A stretch of DNA of 26,388 nucleotides from Holtiella sp036655075 (lineage in GTDB: Bacteria > Bacillota > Clostridia > Lachnospirales > Cellulosilyticaceae), in contig NZ_JAVVQU010000040.1 in assembly GCF_036655075.1 (NCBI RefSeq), positions 1 to 26,388 on the forward strand, in the 5' to 3' direction. Within the stretch, counting starts at the first letter, position 1. Each line of letters begins with the position of its first letter. Below the pieces are notes generated by a model. The model had not been told where the DNA came from, made no database searches, and was given only the letters and a program-made list of their open reading frames with translations. The translations under genes and the position numbers were made by a program. This document shows positions 13,968 to 21,670 of this stretch, in pieces.

Positions 13968-14938
13968 AACCAAATGAAAGCCTTTTAATTTTTAGAGACC
14001 AAGCTATGCAGTTTTATAAAATGTATGAAAAGATTTTTTTAGCCATGGCGAAGTTTATGGGAACAATCTATATGTTGATAGAAATTAATAATACTATAGG
14101 CTATACCCCTGTACTTACAAGGTCTTATGTAATAGGAGCTTTAGCATGTGTGAGTGCTTTGCTACCCGTACAATTTATGATGATTATGGCGATGATTATC
14201 ATCGTAACCCATCTTTTAAGTTTTAACTTATTGATAGGGATGGGTATGTTTATGATATGCCTATGTTTATATATATTTTTTATTAGACTTTACCCAAAAG
14301 AAAGTTTGATGATTGTAGTAACTATTTTAGCCTTCAAATTAAATTTACATTATGCAGTTGCTATTATAGGGGGCTTGTTTGGTGGATTTTCAGTTAGTGT
14401 TGGAATCTTAATAGGGATAGTCGCTGTATTTTCTATGCAAAGTATAGCACCTATTGTCCAAGCCACAGTTCAAGCCAAAGAACCTCTTAGTATGTTTGTA
14501 GGAAGTCTTAATGTCTTTATGGCACAAGTCGTTCAAAATCCTACAATGCTCGCGACGATGAGTGTATTGCTCATCGTATTTTGTGTAGTACTGGTCATAC
14601 GTAAGCAGATGCTAGACTATGCACCTTATATTGCCATTATCATTGGAGGTGCTATGAATATACTGGGGTTTGTTATGGCAATTCTATTTTTAAAGTTACC
14701 TATCAATGTATTATTACTTGTTGTTATGTCTATAATAAGTGTATTCTTAGCAAGTATCATTCAGTTTATGTCTAAACCATTGGATTATTCAAGAAGTGAA
14801 ACGGTGCAATTCGAAGATGAAGATAACTATTATTTTGTGAAGGTAGTACCGAAGGTGAAGGCTCAAAAAGAGTACAGTAAGGTAGAAAAAGTATATGCAG
14901 GACATCATAAAAGTGAAGCTATTGAAATTGAGGAGTAG
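13964..14938 (+). CDS. Hypothetical polytopic membrane protein with charged cytoplasmic tail, 324 aa
   Basis: No family could be assigned with confidence. About seven to eight hydrophobic helices (roughly 24-40, 55-84, 88-108, 113-126, 129-160, 195-213, 220-242, 246-268) precede a soluble tail of about 55 residues. That tail starts DYSRSETVQFEDEDNYYFVKVVPK and ends acidic. Proteins with this tail type occur upstream of cdaA in other Lachnospiraceae, as far as I recall. The start overlaps the previous gene by ATGA and a GAGGGGG site is present. A strong terminator separates it from cdaA. Confidence 0.8.
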   Translation: MKPNESLLIFRDQAMQFYKMYEKIFLAMAKFMGTIYMLIEINNTIGYTPVLTRSYVIGALACVSALLPVQFMMIMAMIIIVTHLLSFNLLIGMGMFMICLCLYIFFIRLYPKESLMIVVTILAFKLNLHYAVAIIGGLFGGFSVSVGILIGIVAVFSMQSIAPIVQATVQAKEPLSMFVGSLNVFMAQVVQNPTMLATMSVLLIVFCVVLVIRKQMLDYAPYIAIIIGGAMNILGFVMAILFLKLPINVLLLVVMSIISVFLASIIQFMSKPLDYSRSETVQFEDEDNYYFVKVVPKVKAQKEYSKVEKVYAGHHKSEAIEIEE

Positions 14939-14939
14939 A

Positions 14940-14994
14940 GGTTGGGACAAAATTAATCTGTAAAAACAGAATAATTTTGTTACCAACTTTTTTT
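14940..14994 (+). terminator. Strong intrinsic terminator before cdaA
   Basis: A two-tier hairpin: GGTTGG (14940-14945) with CCAAC (14983-14987) outside, then CAAAATTA/TAATTTTG and TCTGT/ACAGA around an AAAA loop, followed by seven Ts (14988-14994). It insulates the membrane-protein operon from cdaA. Confidence 0.9.
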
Positions 14995-15048
14995 CTAGTC
15001 TATAGGTTAAAATTATCATAAGTTCCAGATGTATTTTGAATATAATCA

Positions 15049-15057
15049 TGATATAAT
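15049..15057 (+). promoter_or_regulatory. cdaA promoter (extended -10)
   Basis: TGATATAAT, a perfect extended -10, 33 bp before the TTG start of cdaA. The -35 region is not recognisable at 17 bp. Confidence 0.6.
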
Positions 15058-15090
15058 AAATATAAAATAATTTAAAAGGGGTTGTAGTAC

Positions 15091-15948
15091 TTGGACGTAA
15101 TAGGAGAAGCACTAGATAAGATAGGGTATCTTAGCCTTCCTCGCATAGGAATAAGAGATATTATAGACATATTAGTAGTAACATTTTTTATATATAAAAT
15201 TCTGATGTGGATTAAGGACACAAGAACTTGGGCACTTTTAAAAGGCGTTGTCATTATTATTGTAGTTGCTGTTGTAGCTTTTGTATTCCAACTGCATACT
15301 GTTTCTTGGCTTATTTCTAATGCGATTACATTAGGTGCTATTGCGGTACTAGTACTATTTCAACCTGAACTTAGAAGAGCTTTAGAGCAAATTGGTAGAG
15401 GAAACCTTCTAGGGTCTATTTTATCAACGGAAGAGGGAATGATAGAGGGTCTACTAGATGAGACTGTTGATGCTATTGTCAAAGCAAGTGTACAAATGGC
15501 AAAAGTAAAAACAGGCGCATTGATTGTTATTCAGCAAGAAACCAAATTAGGGGATGTAGAACGAACAGGTATTCCTATTGATGCCGTTGTCTCAAGTCAG
15601 TTGCTTATTAATATATTTGAGAAGAACACACCATTACATGATGGTGCAGTAATTATAACACATAATCGAGTCTCGGCAGCAACTTGTTTCTTACCACTAA
15701 GTGACAGCTTGGAAATTAGTAAAGAATTAGGAACAAGGCATAGGGCAGCGATTGGTGTGTCAGAAGTAACGGATGCACTTGTAGTTGTTGTGTCAGAAGA
15801 AACAGGGAATATCTCTTTTGTGAAAAATGGAAAGATTAGAAGAGGTCTCGATGGAGAAGCATTAAGACGTATTTTAAGCTCATCAAAGAAACGTAAAAAG
15901 CATGAAAGAAAAATGGTACTATGGAAAGGAAAACAAAAAAATGAATAG
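15091..15948 (+). CDS. cdaA: Diadenylate cyclase CdaA (c-di-AMP synthase)
   Basis: A membrane-bound enzyme that makes cyclic di-AMP from two ATP. Three N-terminal transmembrane helices (about 22-40, 51-69, 74-90) precede a DAC domain with the catalytic DGA (184-186, PLHDGAVI) and RHR (216-218, GTRHRAAIG) motifs. The basic C-terminal tail (SSKKRKKHERK) is cytoplasmic. The length of 285 is normal. The start codon is TTG at 15091, with AAAAGGGG 9 nt upstream. The stop overlaps the start of cdaR by 8 nt, and glmM follows, the conserved Firmicutes module in which CdaR and GlmM modulate CdaA activity. c-di-AMP controls potassium and osmolyte transport and cell-wall homeostasis. Confidence 0.98.
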   Translation: MDVIGEALDKIGYLSLPRIGIRDIIDILVVTFFIYKILMWIKDTRTWALLKGVVIIIVVAVVAFVFQLHTVSWLISNAITLGAIAVLVLFQPELRRALEQIGRGNLLGSILSTEEGMIEGLLDETVDAIVKASVQMAKVKTGALIVIQQETKLGDVERTGIPIDAVVSSQLLINIFEKNTPLHDGAVIITHNRVSAATCFLPLSDSLEISKELGTRHRAAIGVSEVTDALVVVVSEETGNISFVKNGKIRRGLDGEALRRILSSSKKRKKHERKMVLWKGKQKNE

Positions 15949-17290
15949 ATTTTTATCCAATAACCTTCCTTGGAAAATAGTTTCTTTTTTACTTGCTACT
16001 TTACTATGGTTCTTTGTCATCAACTCCCAAAATCCTATTCTCACAAAAGAAGTCAAAGTACCACTGACTATAAGAGGGATTAATGAGCTAGAAGCCAAAG
16101 GTTATGTCTTACAAAATGAAGAAGAACTTAGAAATATGCAAGTACGAGTGCTTTTAAAAGGACCACGTCTGGATATGGAACGCCTTGCTAGTGACAATGT
16201 TCAAGTGGATGCAAGGCTAGACCTTACTCAATATGCCAATATGTTGACCAATGAAGATGCGGTCTCTATAGATAAAACAATAAAAATTCCAGTTATTATA
16301 AGTACAGATACAATTAAGGCAGAAGATATAAGACCGAAAGATATTAGTGTTATTTTTGAAAGAGAAAAGTCAACAACAAAAGAGATTGATTATAACATTA
16401 CTAATGAAAGTAACAGCGAGTATGCTGCATTAGATCCTATTTTGAAGCCGAGTGAGGTAACAATTAGTGGACCAGAGAGTGCAGTAGAACGAGTAGAAAC
16501 AGCTATGATTAATATTAATGTAGATAATTTCTCAGAAGATGTACTCAGTTATACTATACCTATTCTTTTACTAGATAAAGAGGGACAAGAGGTATCAGGC
16601 TTGAAGAAAGTACCGGAATATGTAGAGGTTACATTGCCTATAGGGAAGAAGAAAAAGGTAGAGCTTGTGCCACAATTTAAAGGTATGTTGCCAACAGGGT
16701 ATATCCAGACTAACTTAATCGTAAATCCAAAAGAAATAACCATTGTAGGCAAACCTGATGTGGTGGATCAAATTACATCTATTAAGCTTGAGAAGATACC
16801 ACTTGATAACATCATTCAAAGCAATACCTTTAGAACAGATTTTATATTACCAGAGGGTGTAGAGTATATTGATAATATAGAGTCTAAGGCGAATGTTACT
16901 TTAGAGATTCAAAAGGAAACGGATTATAGCTATAAGATTAACCCAGAGGAAATAGAATTAAAAATTACAGGGATACCAGCAGAGTATCAATATACTATAT
17001 TAGATACATCTGTAGATGTCATCTTAGCAAGTACAGCTGAGAAGCTTCTAAGTTTTGACCTGAACGATTTAAAAGGAACAGTTGACTTTAATACAGTTAA
17101 GCCGTTTGTAGCAGGTGAGTATAAAATCCCTCTGCAACTTGTAGTGCCAGAGGGATTTAAGGTAGTGAATACGCCTATCTATTTGAACTTTAATGTAGAA
17201 AAAATAATAGAAGATATACCTCCACCAGAAGATGAACCTATAGACACACCTGTAGAGGAAGAAGTCGTAGTGCCTAGTGAGGGAGAATAA
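15941..17290 (+). CDS. cdaR: YbbR-domain regulator of CdaA, CdaR
   Basis: A single N-terminal anchor (about 11-28, WKIVSFLLATLLWFFVI) exposes four YbbR-type beta-rich repeats outside the membrane. Their repeated pattern, VTISGPESAVERVETAMININV and ITIVGKPDVVDQITSIKLEKI, is visible, and a Pro/Glu-rich acidic C-terminus follows. CdaR binds the CdaA membrane part and tunes its activity. Length 449. The ATG at 15941 has AAAGGA 10 nt upstream. A longer frame from 15902 lies inside cdaA and lacks a site. It overlaps cdaA by 8 nt. Confidence 0.95.
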   Translation: MNRFLSNNLPWKIVSFLLATLLWFFVINSQNPILTKEVKVPLTIRGINELEAKGYVLQNEEELRNMQVRVLLKGPRLDMERLASDNVQVDARLDLTQYANMLTNEDAVSIDKTIKIPVIISTDTIKAEDIRPKDISVIFEREKSTTKEIDYNITNESNSEYAALDPILKPSEVTISGPESAVERVETAMININVDNFSEDVLSYTIPILLLDKEGQEVSGLKKVPEYVEVTLPIGKKKKVELVPQFKGMLPTGYIQTNLIVNPKEITIVGKPDVVDQITSIKLEKIPLDNIIQSNTFRTDFILPEGVEYIDNIESKANVTLEIQKETDYSYKINPEEIELKITGIPAEYQYTILDTSVDVILASTAEKLLSFDLNDLKGTVDFNTVKPFVAGEYKIPLQLVVPEGFKVVNTPIYLNFNVEKIIEDIPPPEDEPIDTPVEEEVVVPSEGE

Positions 17291-17292
17291 AG

Positions 17293-17325
17293 AAGGATGT
17301 CCCAACGAAGTTTGGGGCATCCTTT
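17293..17325 (+). terminator. Terminator between cdaR and glmM
   Basis: A 12-bp stem (17293-17304 with 17313-17324, one G-T pair) and a short loop, with a modest T-rich tail. It may attenuate and not fully stop transcription into glmM. Confidence 0.7.
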
Positions 17326-17348
17326 CTATTTAGACGTGCATTAAATCC

Positions 17349-17377
17349 TTGTAAGTATCGTACAATGATATTATAAT
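17349..17377 (+). promoter_or_regulatory. glmM promoter
   Basis: TTGTAA (17349-17354) and perfect TATAAT (17372-17377), 17-bp spacer. The roughly 78-nt leader to the glmM ATG shows no obvious riboswitch. Confidence 0.75.
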
Positions 17378-17461
17378 CTTGAATTAAACAAAAGAATTAT
17401 AAAAAGGACAAGAAAATCATAGTAAAAGCAATTAACCTTAACCAGAAAGTGAGATAAATAT

Positions 17462-18811
17462 ATGGGAAAATTATTTGGAACTGATGGTGTACGTGGTGTA
17501 GCAAATAAAGAATTAACAGGCCAGCTAGCTTTTCACTTAGGGCAAGCGGGGGCATATGTGCTTACAAAGGAAACAAAGACTCAACCTAAAATTTTAGTAG
17601 CACGTGATACCCGTATATCAGGCACAATGCTTGAATCGGCTTTGGTAGCTGGAATTTGTTCAGTAGGTGCAAAGGCTATTTGTGTAGGGGTTATTCCAAC
17701 TCCAGCAGTTGCATACCTAACAAAAGAACTTGGTATGGATGCAGGCGTTATGATTTCAGCATCTCATAATCCACTTGAATTTAATGGAATTAAGTTCTTT
17801 AACTCAGAGGGATATAAGTTAAGAGATGAGCTAGAAGATGAGATCGAGAATCTTATTGTATCTAGACCAGAAAGTATTCCACTTCCAGAAGGTGAGGAAG
17901 TAGGTACATGGAAACATGATACAAGTGCAATAAATGCCTATATTGACTATGTATGTAATACCATTCCAGGAGATTTAAATGGCATTAAAGTACTCATTGA
18001 CTGTGCTAATGGCGCAGCTTCAGAGGTAGCACCAATTGCACTTAAGCGTTTAGGTGCAGAGGTAGAAGTTATTCACAATAAGCCAAATGGTGTTAATATT
18101 AATAAATTATGCGGGTCTACTCATATGGATGACCTAAGTAGACAGGTAGTAGGACGTGGAGTAGAAGCGGGCATTGCTTTTGATGGAGATGCAGATAGAT
18201 GCCTTGCAACAGATGAAAAAGGTGAAATGATTGATGGGGACCAAATTATGAGTATTGTTGGTCTAGATATGAAAAAGGATGGTCGTCTTAAGAAGGATAC
18301 AATTGTTGCAACCGTTATGAGTAACTTAGGGTTTTCTGTTATGAGTCAAAAAGAAGGTATTAATTTGATTCATACAAGAGTAGGAGACCGTTATGTATTA
18401 GAAAATATGCTCAAACATGAGTATAACTTAGGAGGAGAGCAATCAGGCCACGTTATCTTTTTAGACTACAATACAACAGGTGATGGCCTTATTACTGCTA
18501 TTCAACTTCTATATGTCATGAAAAAAACAGGTAAAACACTTTCAGCATTAAAAGGGATTATGCAAGTATATCCTCAAGTCTTAGTCAATGCTCATGTTAA
18601 AAATGAGCACAAACACGATTATCTGGAAGACCTTGAAATCCAAGATGCCATTACAACTCTTGAAAATCAATTTAAGGGAGAAGGGCGTGTGCTTATTCGT
18701 CCATCTGGTACAGAGCCACTTGTTCGTGTAATGATAGAGGGAAAAGATAAGGAAGTGATGCAACAAGAAGCAGAAAAATTAGCACGTTTGATAGAAGAAC
18801 GATTAAATTAA
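17462..18811 (+). CDS. glmM: Phosphoglucosamine mutase GlmM
   Basis: A cytoplasmic enzyme converting glucosamine-6-phosphate to glucosamine-1-phosphate for UDP-GlcNAc and peptidoglycan synthesis. The phosphoserine loop SASHNP (catalytic Ser101), the Mg-binding DGDADR (241-246), the sugar-binding GGEQSGHV segment and the phosphate-binding RPSGTEP (413-419) are all intact. Length 449 is standard. The ribosome site is weak (GAAAGTGAG). It sits after cdaA-cdaR as in most Firmicutes, but here it has its own promoter behind a terminator. GlmM is known to bind and inhibit CdaA in some species. Confidence 0.98.
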   Translation: MGKLFGTDGVRGVANKELTGQLAFHLGQAGAYVLTKETKTQPKILVARDTRISGTMLESALVAGICSVGAKAICVGVIPTPAVAYLTKELGMDAGVMISASHNPLEFNGIKFFNSEGYKLRDELEDEIENLIVSRPESIPLPEGEEVGTWKHDTSAINAYIDYVCNTIPGDLNGIKVLIDCANGAASEVAPIALKRLGAEVEVIHNKPNGVNINKLCGSTHMDDLSRQVVGRGVEAGIAFDGDADRCLATDEKGEMIDGDQIMSIVGLDMKKDGRLKKDTIVATVMSNLGFSVMSQKEGINLIHTRVGDRYVLENMLKHEYNLGGEQSGHVIFLDYNTTGDGLITAIQLLYVMKKTGKTLSALKGIMQVYPQVLVNAHVKNEHKHDYLEDLEIQDAITTLENQFKGEGRVLIRPSGTEPLVRVMIEGKDKEVMQQEAEKLARLIEERLN

Positions 18812-18818
18812 GGTAGAG

Positions 18819-18850
18819 AAAGGCTTATTTTAGATAAGCCTTTTTATTTT
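18819..18850 (+). terminator. Intrinsic terminator after glmM
   Basis: AAAGGCTTAT/ATAAGCCTTT stem (18819-18828 with 18834-18843), 5-nt loop and a long T-rich tail. Confidence 0.92.
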
Positions 18851-18935
18851 TGTATATTTTTATGTAATTTATATTTATTATCTTCTATGTAATATGGTAA
18901 TATTAAAGAATATTGTCGTATAAGTTGGTGGAAAA

Positions 18936-20030
18936 ATGAAGAAAAAGATAATAAGTATGTTAGTTTTTGTAATATTAACGAGCGGGATAATAGGTTTAGC
19001 AAGAGAATACTATATAAAAGAGGTGATAATAGAAACAAAAACCACAGAATTAGAAGATCCTTTTTATACCAAGTACAAAATGAATGTACTGAAGGTGATT
19101 GAAGAGCATTTACTACATGAAGAGCTACTTTATATAGACGAAAATGTTAGGACTAATGTGCAAATACTTTATATGGAGTATTTATTAAAGAATAATCAAG
19201 AGGCTTTGTTTAAACAAACTTTAAAAAAATTAATAGAAGACTTTTTAACACAAGATAAGCTTTTATCTGTAGGCGGGTATATACAGCAAGATGATAGCCA
19301 AGTACAGCCTATTCCTAAGTGGTCTTTAGGAGACAACTTGAAAGTTTATAAGCTCATGATACGCGCATCAAAAATATGGCAAAATGAGTTGTATGAAACA
19401 GTGGCCAACCAATTATCTGATCAGATATATCGGTATAATGTAGTGAAAAATAAATTATATTCTTATCATGATCCAAGTATTGGAGAACGAGAAGGAGAAA
19501 TTGCATTAGATGATTTTGATTTGAAGGCATTAGGGCTACTAGCCGAGCAAGATGTTAGGTGGAAGGGAACGTTTCAAAAGAGTAAGGAAATTGTAGAGAA
19601 GGGCTATATTGGGCATAACCTCCCACTTTACTATACCTATTATAACTATGAAGAGAAGACATATGGTCCACAAGAAAAGATAGATATATTACAGAGTCTA
19701 CGTATAGTACAACACTTATCTGAAAGTGGTATTTGTAAGTCAGATACAATTAAATGGTTAAAAGAACAAATTAAAGCTGGTGGCGTTTATGAACAGTATG
19801 ATGTAAAAACAGGAATAGTAACGAGTCATAAAGAGGCAGTAGCTATCTATGCTGTTATTAGTCAAATAGGTAAGAATATAGGTGATATTGAGCTCTATAC
19901 ACTAGCAATGGAAAAAATGCTTAATTTCCAAGTGAAAGACAAACAGCATCAATACTTTGGTGCATTTATGGAAAAAGATAAAGATAGACTTAATGATTAT
20001 GACCTTGTACAAGCACTGCTTGCATTTTAA
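18936..20030 (+). CDS. Secreted or anchored helical protein, possibly glycosidase-like
   Basis: Not confidently recognised. The N-terminus (KKKIISMLVFVILTSGIIGLA) is a signal peptide or membrane anchor. The remaining 340 or so residues are mostly helical with features reminiscent of (alpha/alpha)6-barrel glycosidases such as GH8. These are an SVGGYIQQDD segment (111-120), GDNLKVYKLMIRASKIW, LDDFDLKALGLLAEQD (191-206), a GGVYEQYDVKTG segment (282-293) and the end NDYDLVQALLAF. The catalytic residues cannot be assigned by eye. It is expressed alone between the glmM terminator and its own hairpin. GGTGG sits a few nt before the ATG. Confidence 0.7.
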   Translation: MKKKIISMLVFVILTSGIIGLAREYYIKEVIIETKTTELEDPFYTKYKMNVLKVIEEHLLHEELLYIDENVRTNVQILYMEYLLKNNQEALFKQTLKKLIEDFLTQDKLLSVGGYIQQDDSQVQPIPKWSLGDNLKVYKLMIRASKIWQNELYETVANQLSDQIYRYNVVKNKLYSYHDPSIGEREGEIALDDFDLKALGLLAEQDVRWKGTFQKSKEIVEKGYIGHNLPLYYTYYNYEEKTYGPQEKIDILQSLRIVQHLSESGICKSDTIKWLKEQIKAGGVYEQYDVKTGIVTSHKEAVAIYAVISQIGKNIGDIELYTLAMEKMLNFQVKDKQHQYFGAFMEKDKDRLNDYDLVQALLAF

Positions 20031-20064
20031 TGGACACTCGGATAGAGAAATTAGACATGAAAAG

Positions 20065-20091
20065 AAAGCGACAGGGGAGCTATCGCTTTTT
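20065..20091 (+). terminator. Terminator after the secreted helical protein gene
   Basis: AAAGCGA (20065-20071) pairs with TCGCTTT (20083-20089) and is followed by Ts. Confidence 0.7.
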
Positions 20092-20140
20092 AAAATAGAT
20101 ATTTAGGGTTTTTAATATTTAAACAATTAATGTTGGGGTT

Positions 20141-20184
20141 TGAGATAATGTTCAATGGGGAGGAATCACAATTATCTCATTCCT
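20141..20184 (+). repeat. Overlapping inverted repeats in the rnhC leader
   Basis: TGAGATAAT (20141-20149) pairs with ATTATCTCA (20171-20179). AGGAAT (20161-20166) pairs with ATTCCT (20179-20184). The two hairpins share base 20179 and interlock, so they would be alternative or pseudoknotted. The 239-bp gap 20031-20269 otherwise holds only the terminator and a TATACT-type -10. Confidence 0.5.
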
Positions 20185-20269
20185 AGTTTAAGCAAAATGA
20201 AAAGAACTTATGCAATAAAAAGAAAAAATGTTATATACTAAGACTATTAAACACAGGAAGGAAATGTTG

Positions 20270-21208
20270 ATGTCAAAATACGATTTATATAACATTTTAA
20301 AAGAGGGTTTATTAAATCAACTCGAGTATGATTTTCAAGTTGATCCATATCAAGAAATTAATTATGGCATTCAGTTTGATGTAATAGATAGTGGGAAAAA
20401 ATCTAAGGTCAGAATCTATGAAAGTAAGAAAAAAGGTATTACCCTAGATTTATCACAGGTAAAATATGAGGAATTAAAAGCAGTTATTTATAATATAAAT
20501 AGTAGTGGGACAAGTCACAAGCAAGTCTCCTCAACAAATACAAAAACAAACATACCATCAAAAGGCTTTGTAAGTGACCAAATCAAAACACCTTTAATAG
20601 GTGTAGATGAATCAGGAAAAGGTGATTATTTTGGTCCACTAGTTGTAGCTGGCGTGTATGCAGATGAAAACCTCAAACAACAACTTATGTTACTAGGTGT
20701 AGCAGATAGTAAAGTATTAACAGATGTTAAGATTGCAAAGCTAGCAGAACAAATAAAAGTAATTTGTCAATATAAGATTCTTATATTTGATAATGAAAAA
20801 TATAATATAGCCTATCATAAAATAGGTAACCTAAATTTACTTTTAGCTGCAGGACATGCAAAAGTAATAGATGAGCTTGTTCAAAAGACCGGTGCAGAGG
20901 TAGCACTTTCCGACCAATTTGGAGATGAAAAGTTGATTAAAGGGTGCCTAAGAGAGACGAGTAAACATATTATACTTGAGCAAAGACCAAGAGCTGAACA
21001 AAATGTAGTTGTAGCAGCAGCAAGTATACTTGCTCGTGATGCTTTTGTAAAAGAAATGGGGCACCTAGAAGAAAAGTATGGGCAAAGTTTCCCTAAGGGT
21101 GCGAGTAATCAAACGATAGAAGCGGGTAAAAAATTTGTGCGTCAGTATGGCAAAAATAGGTTAAATGAAGTAGGGAAACTCCATTTCAAAACAACAGACA
21201 ATCTATAG
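20270..21208 (+). CDS. rnhC: Ribonuclease HIII
   Basis: A cytoplasmic endonuclease that cuts RNA in RNA:DNA hybrids. An N-terminal TBP-like substrate-binding domain (about 1-80) and a low-complexity Thr/Ser linker (about 79-96) precede the catalytic domain. That domain opens with GVDESGKGDYFGPLVVAGVY (111-130; DEG-type acidic centre with D113 and E114) and continues with VADSK and ASILARDAF. The N-terminal domain and the GKGDYFGP form distinguish it from RNase HII. Length 312 from ATG 20270, which has AGGAAGG 8 nt upstream. Upstream in-frame ATGs at 20264 and 20228 are less well placed. Confidence 0.96.
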   Translation: MSKYDLYNILKEGLLNQLEYDFQVDPYQEINYGIQFDVIDSGKKSKVRIYESKKKGITLDLSQVKYEELKAVIYNINSSGTSHKQVSSTNTKTNIPSKGFVSDQIKTPLIGVDESGKGDYFGPLVVAGVYADENLKQQLMLLGVADSKVLTDVKIAKLAEQIKVICQYKILIFDNEKYNIAYHKIGNLNLLLAAGHAKVIDELVQKTGAEVALSDQFGDEKLIKGCLRETSKHIILEQRPRAEQNVVVAAASILARDAFVKEMGHLEEKYGQSFPKGASNQTIEAGKKFVRQYGKNRLNEVGKLHFKTTDNL

Positions 21209-21300
21209 TAAAGATAAGATAACGTAAAATTTACCTATATATTATTAGATATAGAAAGTATATAATAAAAGAAGATAAGAGATAATGCTTGAAATACAGG

Positions 21301-21312
21301 CCGCTTTTGCGG
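21301..21312 (+). other. Small hairpin just upstream of a ribosome site
   Basis: CCGC-TTTT-GCGG, a perfect 4-bp GC stem in otherwise AT-rich DNA, directly before the GGGGGGTG ribosome site (21313-21320) of the zinc-binding protein gene. It may tune translation or mRNA stability. Confidence 0.4.
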
Positions 21313-21327
21313 TGGGGGGTGCCTAAA

Positions 21328-21561
21328 ATGCAAAAACAGATAAAGTGCAACTGTTGTGGAGCGCCTATTAAAAAAATAGATGGGCGTAACTACGAAGATT
21401 ATCTACCAGTTGAAAAGACATGGGGGTATTTTTCTTCTAAAGACCTTACACATGATTCCTTTAAAATATGTGAATCATGTTACAATAAGTGGATTCAAAC
21501 TTTTGCCATACCAATTAATGAGGCACCGGTCATTGAAATCTTTACAACTGAAGATGAATAA
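21328..21561 (+). CDS. Small zinc-binding protein (77 aa)
   Basis: A 77-residue protein with two Cys pairs, CNCC (near residues 7-10) and CESC (near 50-53), likely one zinc site. Aromatic residues (YEDYLPVEKTWGYFSS) lie between the pairs and an acidic tail follows. GGGGGGTG is 7 nt before ATG 21328. An upstream TTG extension from 21289 would run through the leader hairpin and is unlikely. It stands alone between rnhC and a terminator. The function is not known. Confidence 0.75.
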   Translation: MQKQIKCNCCGAPIKKIDGRNYEDYLPVEKTWGYFSSKDLTHDSFKICESCYNKWIQTFAIPINEAPVIEIFTTEDE

Positions 21562-21563
21562 AG

Positions 21564-21593
21564 GAGGGTTGTGAAAACAACTCTCTTTTTTTT
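21564..21593 (+). terminator. Intrinsic terminator after the zinc-binding protein gene
   Basis: A 9-bp stem GAGGGTTGT/ACAACTCTC (21564-21572 with 21577-21585, one G-T pair), GAAA tetraloop and eight Ts. Confidence 0.95.
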
Positions 21594-21611
21594 CGTGATT
21601 TTATTGTAAAG

Positions 21612-21640
21612 TTGTAACACTTAGAATAAAAGGATATAAT
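21612..21640 (+). promoter_or_regulatory. Promoter of the rnz-tsaD-ispD operon
   Basis: TTGTAA (21612-21617) and perfect TATAAT (21635-21640) with a 17-bp spacer, about 25 bp before the rnz leader. No internal terminators follow until after ispD. Confidence 0.8.
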
Positions 21641-21670
21641 ACAATTATAAGTCTAGAAAGGAAGTATAAC

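Noticed and set aside
20141..20184. Possible T-box leader upstream of rnhC
   Set aside because: The conserved T-box AGGGTGGNACCGCG core and a specifier loop are not present, and RNase HIII is not a T-box target.
21295..21325. Possible mini-ykkC-like or other small riboswitch before the zinc-binding protein gene
   Set aside because: Only one 4-bp hairpin is present, without the paired ACGR-loop hairpins that define that motif.
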